Shown here: in pieces, positions 4,557 to 10,555 of the stretch | How positions within the stretch are numbered: the first letter of the stretch is position 1 | How the letters are laid out: each line of letters opens with the position of its first letter | Assembly: GCA_946481205.1 (NCBI GenBank) | Contig: CAMLNB010000121.1 | Location: forward strand, 1 to 10,555 | DNA: 10,555 nt | Direction of reading: 5' to 3' | DNA from: an uncultured Kangiella sp. | GTDB lineage: Bacteria > Pseudomonadota > Gammaproteobacteria > Enterobacterales > DSM-103792 | The notes under the pieces: generated by a model | Told to the model about the DNA's origin: nothing | Seen by the model: the letters and a program-made list of their open reading frames with translations, nothing else | Database searches by the model: none | Made by a program: the position numbers and the translations under genes

Positions 4557-6976
4557 GCCGTGTGCTCGATCAGGGCGGAGTTGCTATGAGCGGTGGCTGG
4601 CACCGCCTGTGCGCGTAGCAGCCGTAACGAGTTGACTGTCACCAGCAGCGATGAAAGGGACATGCCAATGGCCGCTTGCCAAGGCGTCAACACACCGGCA
4701 ATTGCAGCGGGCAGCGCCACCAGATTGTACAGCAATGCCCACAGCAGATTTTCTCGAACAATGCGTCGGGTGCGCCGCGCCAGTGTGACGGCGCGATCAA
4801 TCGCGACGAGCTGGGTCTGCAGCAAAATGGCATCGGCGGCGCGACGAGCAAAATCGGCGCCCGAACCGATCGCAATCGACACATCGGCGGCGGCGAGCAC
4901 TGGCGCATCGTTGATGCCATCACCCAGCATCAAGACACGGCGGCCTTGCTGCTGCAGCGCGCGTACCCGTTGATGTTTCTGCTGTGGGCTCTGTCTGGCG
5001 TGCACCGATTCAATGCCAAGCAGCTGTGCGCAGCGCGCGACGGCGGCGTGGTGGTCACCGCTGACAAGATGCAGTTGCAGACCTTGCGCGCGCAGCATGC
5101 GGCAAAGCGCCGCAGCATCGCTGCGCAGCTCGTCTTGCAATTGAAACGATGCCAGCCAGCCATGTTCGTCGGCCAGACCGATTTCACCATCACCCACCTC
5201 GAGCTGCGCCGACACCGGTAACCAGTCACGTTGCCCCAACCAGTAGCGACGTCCAGCGACCAGACCTTGCACGCCAAGGCCGGCGCTTTCGCTGACGTCA
5301 GACGCGCGATACTCCGGCGTCACATGGCCATGAAAGGCATGCGCAATCGGATGCGAGGAGTGTTGCTCCAATGCCGCTGCGATCGCCAGCGCAGATTGCC
5401 GACCGTGCGCTGAACGTGTGCGCACAGCGGTGATCTGCAGTTGCCCGGTCGTCAAGGTGCCCGTTTTATCGAACACGACATCGGTCAGTGTGGCGAGTTT
5501 TTCAAGCACCGCCGCACGGCGTAGCAACACACCTTCACGCAGCAGTTGATGCGTAGCGGCCGCCCATGCGGTGGGCAAAGCCAGTGACAGGGCGCAAGGG
5601 CAGGTGACCACCAGAATCGCCAAGGTGATATCAAATGCACGGCTGGCATCAATTTGCAGCCACGCAATATGCACGACAACGGCCAACAGCAACACGCCTG
5701 CCGTAAACCAGCGCGCGACGCTGTCGGCGAGCAACTGCAGTGGCGGACGCTGCGCCAGGGCTTCATCTTGCAACCGCGTCAGTTGCGCAATGTAAGTATC
5801 GGTACCGCTGCGCGTTACCGTCAGCTCCAGCGCGCCACCACTGACGCTGCTGCCGGCGAGCACCGCATCAGCACATTGCTTGCTGACCAGCGCCGGTTCA
5901 CCGGTCAGCAGGCTTTCATCGGCGCCGGCGCTGCCGGCCAGCACCGTGCCATCGACTGGTACCGTTTCTCCGGCCTGCACCAGAATCCGATCACCAATGC
6001 TGATATCACTCAATGCCACGGTTTGCCATTGATCCTGATGCCAGCGCCGCGCCGTTTGCGGCAACAGGCGTTGTTGCAAACCGGCGGCGCGTGTGGCCCG
6101 TTGTCGGACTTTCAGTTCCAGATAACGTCCGATCAGCAACAAGAATGCAAACATGCTGATCGATTCAAAATAGACCTGCCCCGATTGGATCGCGGTGTTC
6201 CAGCTGCTGGCAATAAAGGCAAGCCACATCGCTGCTGCAACAGGCACATCCATGTTCAGACTGCGCAGTTTCAATGCCGTGATGGCGCTGCGGGTAAACG
6301 GCTGGCAGCTATAAAGCAGCACGGGCAGCGATACCAGTAGCGAACTCCAGCGTAACCAGAGTTCATGGGTATTGGCCAGATCGCCGATGACGCCCAGATA
6401 CAGACCGACGGCATACATCATGGCCTGCATCATGCCAAAGCCGGCAAGCGCCAAACGCTGCAGCAGATCGCGACTTTCTTGCTCAAGTTGCTGCTCGACT
6501 TGATCGGGAGCAAAAGGTGTTGCCTGATAGCCGATGCGTTGCAAACCGGCCAGCACGGTGCGCAAGGCTTGCTGTTTGGAATCCCAACGCAGCAACAACC
6601 GGCGTGCAGCCAATTGAATCTGGACATCATGTACACCGGGTAGTTGGCGCAGGTGCCGTTCCAGCAACCAACTGCAGGCAGGGCAGTTCAAACCCTCGAC
6701 AAACAGCGCAACCCGACTTTCTTCGCCAGTCTCTTGCAAACAGGCCGTTGCGCGTGCGCTCTGCTCCAACGCCGCCAGCAATTCCGTCGGCACTTCGGCT
6801 TGTTGCCGTGCAGCCGGTGCGCTGCGGAATTTGTAGTAGCTGCCCAGGCCGCTGTCGTAAATGGTTTGCGCCACGGCCAGACATCCGGCACAGCAGAACT
6901 GCCGCTCGTCACCATCCAAGCGGGCGTGGAAGCGGCTGCCAGTGGGTACCGATTCAGCGCAGTGATAACAGTTCAT
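4553..6976 (-). CDS. ccoI: Copper-translocating P1B-type ATPase of cbb3 assembly (CcoI/FixI, CopA2 type)
   Basis: This 807-residue inner-membrane pump moves Cu(I) out of the cytoplasm to supply the CuB centre of cbb3 oxidase. Domains in order are as follows. A cysteine-rich N-terminal metal-binding module has Cys3, Cys6, Cys28, Cys29 and Cys32. A heavy-metal-associated domain carries CPAC (Cys98, Cys101). The membrane domain is interrupted by the actuator loop with TGEP (358-361). The ion-path motif CPC is at 459-461. The phosphorylation motif DKTGTLT starts at Asp503, the P1B-specific His-Pro pair is 542-543 in SSHPIA, and the hinge motif GDGINDAP starts at 685. All catalytic residues are present and the length is typical of CcoI. 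The N-terminal cysteine module before the HMA domain separates the CcoI/FixI group from detoxifying CopA1. The start ATG at 6974-6976 has only a weak ribosome binding site and lies 84 bases after fixH. The stop overlaps ccoS. Confidence 0.97.
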   Translation of the reverse strand: MNCYHCAESVPTGSRFHARLDGDERQFCCAGCLAVAQTIYDSGLGSYYKFRSAPAARQQAEVPTELLAALEQSARATACLQETGEESRVALFVEGLNCPACSWLLERHLRQLPGVHDVQIQLAARRLLLRWDSKQQALRTVLAGLQRIGYQATPFAPDQVEQQLEQESRDLLQRLALAGFGMMQAMMYAVGLYLGVIGDLANTHELWLRWSSLLVSLPVLLYSCQPFTRSAITALKLRSLNMDVPVAAAMWLAFIASSWNTAIQSGQVYFESISMFAFLLLIGRYLELKVRQRATRAAGLQQRLLPQTARRWHQDQWQTVALSDISIGDRILVQAGETVPVDGTVLAGSAGADESLLTGEPALVSKQCADAVLAGSSVSGGALELTVTRSGTDTYIAQLTRLQDEALAQRPPLQLLADSVARWFTAGVLLLAVVVHIAWLQIDASRAFDITLAILVVTCPCALSLALPTAWAAATHQLLREGVLLRRAAVLEKLATLTDVVFDKTGTLTTGQLQITAVRTRSAHGRQSALAIAAALEQHSSHPIAHAFHGHVTPEYRASDVSESAGLGVQGLVAGRRYWLGQRDWLPVSAQLEVGDGEIGLADEHGWLASFQLQDELRSDAAALCRMLRAQGLQLHLVSGDHHAAVARCAQLLGIESVHARQSPQQKHQRVRALQQQGRRVLMLGDGINDAPVLAAADVSIAIGSGADFARRAADAILLQTQLVAIDRAVTLARRTRRIVRENLLWALLYNLVALPAAIAGVLTPWQAAIGMSLSSLLVTVNSLRLLRAQAVPATAHSNSALIEHTA

Positions 6977-7060
6977 CGTTTCAAGCTCGGTTTCTCAGGA
7001 CTGGCGGAAGAATTCTGAACCGGCTCAGTGTTGATGCCACGAACCGCACGAGCAACTCGC

Positions 7061-7588
7061 TCAATAGACTTCTGGCTTCAACAGCGCCGGTTCCGGTGGC
7101 TGCCAACGGCCACGGAGACGCCAGCTGCCGTCGGCCGGTTGCAACTGCAAGTACCAGTTGGTGCGAATGTCCGGCAACGAGGTCAGCAGGTATTGCTGCG
7201 CAGATTGGCGCTGCAGCAGTAACCGCTGATCAGCAGCTTGCTCAGTCGGGTGCGACAGATGCAGTTCCAACTGCTCTGGCAGTTCGGGCAATTGCTCCGC
7301 ACTCAGTGTCAGCAGCAACTGCTGATTGACGGTCACCAATGCCGCTTGCAAATGATGCTTTGCCGCAGCGCGATCCGCCTGTTGCTGAGTGTTGTAAGCT
7401 AGTCCTTGCCGGTAGTAATCATCCTTGACCATGCTGTCGCCGTGACGGATGGCGATGACCAGCATCGACACGCCACCAATGACCGACAGGGCGGGCAGGG
7501 CCCAGAGCAGCAGCCAGGGAAATTTCAACCAGCTGACAGGTTTGCTCGGTTCAATCACGGCGTTCGATTCTATCGGTGATACCGACAT
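7061..7588 (-). CDS. ccoH: cbb3 oxidase assembly protein CcoH/FixH
   Basis: This 175-residue protein has a short cytoplasmic N terminus, one membrane helix (about residues 24-47) and a periplasmic domain. Directly after the helix is the FixH signature DSMVKDDYYRQGLAYN (51-66). The rest is Gln- and Leu-rich and poorly conserved. CcoH is needed for stable assembly of the cbb3 complex and associates with CcoP and the mature oxidase in other bacteria. The ATG shares one base with the ccoG stop (TAATG at 7586-7590) and is preceded by GGGAG seven bases upstream. The 84 bases between its stop and ccoI form the largest gap within the cco run, and I see no convincing promoter or terminator there. Confidence 0.94.
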   Translation of the reverse strand: MSVSPIESNAVIEPSKPVSWLKFPWLLLWALPALSVIGGVSMLVIAIRHGDSMVKDDYYRQGLAYNTQQQADRAAAKHHLQAALVTVNQQLLLTLSAEQLPELPEQLELHLSHPTEQAADQRLLLQRQSAQQYLLTSLPDIRTNWYLQLQPADGSWRLRGRWQPPEPALLKPEVY

Positions 7589-8976
7589 TAACGGGCTCCC
7601 ACATTGGCGGGTTTGATGAAACTCGATTTTTCGATAACCACAATTTCCGGTTGCTCGCGATCTTCAATCCGGAACTGCACGGTGCTGGTGGCTGGTTTCA
7701 GTTCGTAGGGATCAATTTCCAGCCGCACCGGCACGTTGATTATCTCGCCTGAAGGTACGGTGAATTCGGTTTCACCTTTCAGAACCACCGGCGCTTCTGC
7801 GCTGACCGAAAGCCGGTAGTGATGCGGCCGCTGATCAAGATTCATGATCTTCAGTGTGTAGACGTTCTCGATGGTACCCATTGCCGTGCTGGAGTACAGC
7901 CGGCCACGATCGCGTAGCACATCAACCCGCAGTGGCGTCCGCACGGTCAGGGCATAAACAAACAGGACAAACAGCGTCAGCAGCAACACGCCATACAACA
8001 AAATCCGTGGCCGCAGCACATGCGTTTGCTTGCCGGTATCGCGATGTTCGGTGGTGTATTTGATGAGCCCTTTCGGGTAGTTCATCTTGACCATGACCTC
8101 ATCGCAGGCATCAATGCAGGCCGCGCAGGCAATGCAGGCAATTTGCAGACCGTCACGGATGTCGATGCCGGTAGGACAGACATGCACGCACTGTTTGCAG
8201 TCGATACAGTCGCCCAGTCCGTCGTGGCCACGCTCGGCGTCTTTCCTGCGGGCGCCGCGCGGCTCGCCACGCTTTTCGTCGTAGGCGATGATGAGTGTGT
8301 CTTTGTCAAACATCGCGCCCTGAAAGCGGGCATACGGACACATGTAAATGCAAACCTGCTCGCGCAGTTTGCCGGCGTTGCCATAGGTGGCAAAACTGTA
8401 GAACAGCACCCAGAACCAACCCCAACCACCGAGCGTGCCATTGAGCATGTCGGTCGACAGCTCGCGAATCGGCACGAAGAAACCAACGAAGGTGTAGCCG
8501 GTGAACAGGGCGAACACGATCCAGAGCGTATGCTTGGCGGTCTTCTTGCGAACTTTCTCGAAGCTGAGCGGCTGCTTGTCGAGTTTCATGCGGGCATTGC
8601 GGTCACCTTCAGTGATGCGCTCCATCCACATGAACGCCTTGGTCCAGACGGTTTGCGGGCAGGCATAACCACACCACAAACGACCGGCAACGGCTGTAAA
8701 GAAGAACAGGGCAAGTGCCGCAAGAATCAGCAACCACGCGAGGAAGATGAAATCTTGCGGCCACAGGGTCAAACCAAACAGATGAAATTTGCGTTCCGGT
8801 AAATCGAACAGGATGGCCTGACGGCCATCCCAGGTCAGCCACGGCGCAAGGTAGTACCATCCCAGTAGCAGCCACATGGCAGCCGTGCGCAGCTTCGCGA
8901 ACACACCGCTGACTTTCTTGGCATAAATTTTCGGTGCCTTGACATACAGCTCCTGCACCGGGATGTCACCTGCCAT
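7588..8976 (-). CDS. ccoG: Membrane ferredoxin-like cbb3 assembly protein CcoG (FixG/RdxA)
   Basis: This 462-residue membrane protein has about five helices (near residues 30-48, 75-97, 149-168, 184-200 and 326-344). A cytoplasmic loop contains two ferredoxin-type [4Fe-4S] motifs: Cys257/260/263/267, then Cys281/284/287/291. Further cysteine motifs of the NapH/FixG type are WCGYACP (Cys102, Cys106) and VCIYMCP (Cys209, Cys213). The C-terminal 110 or so residues form the periplasmic Ig-like FixG domain. CcoG has been reported as a cupric reductase that supplies Cu(I) to the CcoI route in cbb3 assembly. I choose ATG at 8974-8976 as the start, with GGGAG seven bases upstream. A TTG one codon earlier (8979) abuts the ccoP stop and is a less likely start. 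The stop overlaps fixH by one base. Confidence 0.96.
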   Translation of the reverse strand: MAGDIPVQELYVKAPKIYAKKVSGVFAKLRTAAMWLLLGWYYLAPWLTWDGRQAILFDLPERKFHLFGLTLWPQDFIFLAWLLILAALALFFFTAVAGRLWCGYACPQTVWTKAFMWMERITEGDRNARMKLDKQPLSFEKVRKKTAKHTLWIVFALFTGYTFVGFFVPIRELSTDMLNGTLGGWGWFWVLFYSFATYGNAGKLREQVCIYMCPYARFQGAMFDKDTLIIAYDEKRGEPRGARRKDAERGHDGLGDCIDCKQCVHVCPTGIDIRDGLQIACIACAACIDACDEVMVKMNYPKGLIKYTTEHRDTGKQTHVLRPRILLYGVLLLTLFVLFVYALTVRTPLRVDVLRDRGRLYSSTAMGTIENVYTLKIMNLDQRPHHYRLSVSAEAPVVLKGETEFTVPSGEIINVPVRLEIDPYELKPATSTVQFRIEDREQPEIVVIEKSSFIKPANVGAR

Positions 8977-8979
8977 CAA

Positions 8980-9879
8980 TCAGCTCCCATCATCAGCGTT
9001 GTCGGACAAGGACAAGACATACGCCGCCAGCACATGAACACGCGCCTCACCGAGCAGATCGCCGTGCGCAGGCATGACACCATTGCGACCGTTTTTGATG
9101 GTGTCTGCGATAGCGGCGTGAGTGCCACCGTACAGCCAGATGTTGTCGGTCAGATTCACTGCGCCGAGCATTTGATTGCCTTTGCCATCGATGCCGTGGC
9201 AGGCGGCGCAAACCGTCTCGAAGCTGGCTTTGCCTTGCGCGGCGAGTTGCCGATCATGTTCGCGCCCGCTCAGTGACAACACGTAATGGCGCACCGCCAG
9301 TTGGGTCGGTTCGTCCAGCGTGCTGGCAAACGCCGGCATGATGCCTTGTCGACCGTAGGTCAGCGTTTGTTTGATTGCCTCCGGCGTACCACCGTAGATC
9401 CAGTCGGCATCGGTCAGGTTGGGAAAACCCGGAGCGCCTTGGGCATCGGCGCCATGACAGGTTGCACAGTTATTACCAAACAACCGACCACCGACTGCCA
9501 ACGCGGCAGAATCCTGCTTCAACTCTGCCACCGGCTTGGCCAGGAAACCGGCGTAAAGCGGCGCCGTTTTCGCATCGGCCTGTTTGACTTCTTCCGCATG
9601 CTGACCGGTTTGACTCCAACCCAGCACGCCCGGCAAATGACCAAAGCCCGGATACAGAATCAGATAACCGATGGCAAAGAAAATGGTGATGTAGAACAAC
9701 CACAGCCACCAGCGCGGCAGGGGCTTGTTGTATTCCTCGATGCCATCATAGCTGTGATTGACTTTGCCGCTGGCATCTTCGTCGGCTTTGAGGTTCTTGG
9801 TTTTGACCAATAACCACCAGCAGCCGGCAATATTCAGCGCAACCAGCGCCATGATATAGAGACTGACGGTCAGACTCAT
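8980..9879 (-). CDS. ccoP: cbb3 cytochrome c oxidase diheme subunit III, CcoP
   Basis: This 299-residue diheme c-type cytochrome passes electrons from periplasmic cytochrome c to CcoO. Two membrane helices are visible, about residues 5-25 and 57-76, separated by the conserved CcoP segment YDGIEEYNKPLPRWW (44-58). The periplasmic part has two cytochrome c domains. The first heme site is CATCH (Cys138, Cys141, His142) with axial Met181 in GIMPAF. The second is CAACH (Cys224, Cys227, His228) with axial Met269 in GVMPAH. The two-helix form is the one found in Pseudomonas and Vibrio relatives. The ATG at 9877-9879 has GGAG eight bases upstream and follows the ccoQ stop by two bases. Length is normal and all ligands are present. 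Confidence 0.98.
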   Translation of the reverse strand: MSLTVSLYIMALVALNIAGCWWLLVKTKNLKADEDASGKVNHSYDGIEEYNKPLPRWWLWLFYITIFFAIGYLILYPGFGHLPGVLGWSQTGQHAEEVKQADAKTAPLYAGFLAKPVAELKQDSAALAVGGRLFGNNCATCHGADAQGAPGFPNLTDADWIYGGTPEAIKQTLTYGRQGIMPAFASTLDEPTQLAVRHYVLSLSGREHDRQLAAQGKASFETVCAACHGIDGKGNQMLGAVNLTDNIWLYGGTHAAIADTIKNGRNGVMPAHGDLLGEARVHVLAAYVLSLSDNADDGS

Positions 9880-9881
9880 GA

Positions 9882-10055
9882 TTACCGCTCCGAATCAGTG
9901 GACTGGGTTGGCGAACGCGGCGACTCATCGAGCGCCAGCCGTGCGGCATCCTCGAACCGCGCTTTGCGTCGCGGGCTGTACGCCCACCAGACCACGCCAA
10001 GAAAAATCACCAGCCAGATCACGGTCATGGCACCACGAAACCAGTTCATGTCCAT
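9882..10055 (-). CDS. ccoQ: cbb3 oxidase small subunit CcoQ (FixQ)
   Basis: This 57-residue protein lies between ccoO and ccoP and is easily missed because of its length. It starts MDMNWFRGAMTVIWLVIFLG, has one membrane helix (about residues 8-25), then WWAYSPRRKARFEDAARLA (23-41), the standard CcoQ signature at the end of the helix, and ends in a polar tail. CcoQ is not catalytic; it stabilises the complex and the CcoP-CcoNO contact. The ATG at 10053-10055 has AGAGG about seven bases upstream and follows the ccoO stop by five bases. An internal ATG two codons on is possible. The TAA is at 9882-9884, two bases before the ccoP start. Confidence 0.93.
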   Translation of the reverse strand: MDMNWFRGAMTVIWLVIFLGVVWWAYSPRRKARFEDAARLALDESPRSPTQSTDSER

Positions 10056-10060
10056 CGCGA

Positions 10061-10555
10061 TTACCTCTTGGCTTTGATGACAGTGCCGAGACCTTGCAGG
10101 TAGGCAATCAATGCCTCCATTTCGGTCTTGCCTTTGACAGCAGCTTCGGCGTTGGCAATTTGTTCGTCGTTGTATGGCACACCGAGTGTGCGCAGCGCCC
10201 GCATTTTGCTGGCGGTTTCAGCACCATCGAGCACGTTTTCATTGAGCCACGGGAATGCCGGCATGTTTGATTCCGGCACAACAATGCGCGGATCGGTCAG
10301 GTGCACGCGGTGCCATTCATCGGAATAGCGGCCGCCCACCCGGGCCAGATCCGGACCCGTGCGCTTCGAACCCCACAGGAAGGGGTGTTCCCAGACGTGT
10401 TCGCCAGCAAGCGAATAATGGCCGTAGCGTTCGGTTTCGGCGCGGAACGGCCGAATCATTTGGGTGTGGCAGACGTGGCAGCCTTCGCGGATGTAAACGT
10501 CGCGGCCTTCAATCTGCAGCGCATTCCACGGCTCCAAACCGGCCACCGGTTCTGT
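10061..10555 (-). CDS. ccoO: cbb3 cytochrome c oxidase monoheme subunit II, CcoO, 3' part (start outside window)
   Basis: The frame is open to the right edge and 164 C-terminal residues are visible; about 40 N-terminal residues with the membrane anchor are missing. CcoO is the membrane-bound monoheme cytochrome c that passes electrons from CcoP to CcoN. The heme site [15 protein letters not shown] is at visible residues 23-37 (Cys26, Cys29, His30). The axial methionine is Met98 in [18 protein letters not shown] (13-22) is typical of the family. An in-frame GTG at 10544-10546 is an internal valine codon, not a start, because conserved sequence continues beyond it. The stop TAA is at 10061-10063, five bases before ccoQ. 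The catalytic subunit gene ccoN should lie to the right of the window. Confidence 0.97.
   Translation of the reverse strand, partial: TEPVAGLEPWNALQIEGRDVYIREGCHVCHTQMIRPFRAETERYGHYSLAGEHVWEHPFLWGSKRTGPDLARVGGRYSDEWHRVHLTDPRIVVPESNMPAFPWLNENVLDGAETASKMRALRTLGVPYNDEQIANAEAAVKGKTEMEALIAYLQGLGTVIKAKR

Noticed and set aside
6517..7329. Long plus-strand open frame opposite ccoI and fixH
   Set aside because: It is antisense to two well-conserved genes and its product is low-complexity Arg/Ala/Ser-rich with no recognisable domain. GC-rich codon bias on the real strand explains it.
8020..8802. Long plus-strand open frame opposite ccoG
   Set aside because: It lies wholly within ccoG, whose Fe-S motifs are intact. 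The antisense product has no family features.
10544..10546. GTG as a start for a short CcoO
   Set aside because: The family sequence continues upstream to the window edge; this codon is an internal valine.
1..10555. Mobile elements, CRISPR arrays, tRNA or rRNA genes
   Set aside because: No transposase, direct-repeat array, tRNA-like cloverleaf or rRNA sequence was recognised; the window is almost fully covered by conserved respiratory genes.

Overview
The window carries most of a cbb3-type cytochrome c oxidase operon with its copper and heme assembly genes. It is followed by hemN and an FNR/Anr-type oxygen regulator, all on the minus strand. A short convergent plus-strand pair (an FGE/NirV-like protein and a SCO copper chaperone) lies at the left end. 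The moderately GC-rich DNA, the order ccoO-Q-P-G-H-I-S-TauE/SafE-hemN-anr, and an FNR-type regulator with the Cys-x2-Cys-x5-Cys cluster motif all point to a gammaproteobacterium. The arrangement resembles Pseudomonas and its relatives. I cannot name the species.

Layout. Positions 1-1115 (+): the 3' part of a formylglycine-generating-enzyme-fold protein, coupled by an ATGA overlap to a SCO1/SenC protein and closed by a hairpin terminator near 1154-1183. Positions 1249-1992 (-): anr, with its own candidate sigma70 promoter. Positions 2086-3492 (-): hemN, preceded by a perfect Anr/FNR box sitting exactly at -41.5 from a predicted start. Positions 3623-10555 (-): a tight, mostly overlapping run of ccoO (cut by the window edge), ccoQ, ccoP, ccoG, ccoH/fixH, ccoI, ccoS and a TauE/SafE-family membrane protein. 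No intergenic stretch exceeds about 135 bases.

How the genes fit together. CcoO and CcoP are the membrane c-type cytochrome subunits that deliver electrons to the catalytic subunit CcoN, whose gene lies beyond the right edge. CcoQ is the small stabilising subunit. CcoG, CcoH, CcoI and CcoS are the dedicated assembly factors. CcoI pumps copper for the CuB site, CcoG is a membrane Fe-S protein linked to copper reduction, and CcoS and CcoH are needed for a mature complex. HemN makes heme precursors without oxygen. Anr senses low oxygen and very likely drives hemN through the box described here, and presumably the cco operon from a promoter outside the window. The SCO protein on the opposite strand is a second copper-delivery factor. 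Its partner resembles NirV of copper nitrite reductase clusters, so a nirK-type gene may lie just left of the window (inference).

This is a well-understood type of locus and I see no undescribed system. The points most worth a second look are the hemN promoter architecture embedded in a 28-base palindrome, the loss of the catalytic cysteines in the FGE-like protein, the cysteine/histidine-rich TauE/SafE protein, and the short ccoQ gene that length cut-offs miss.
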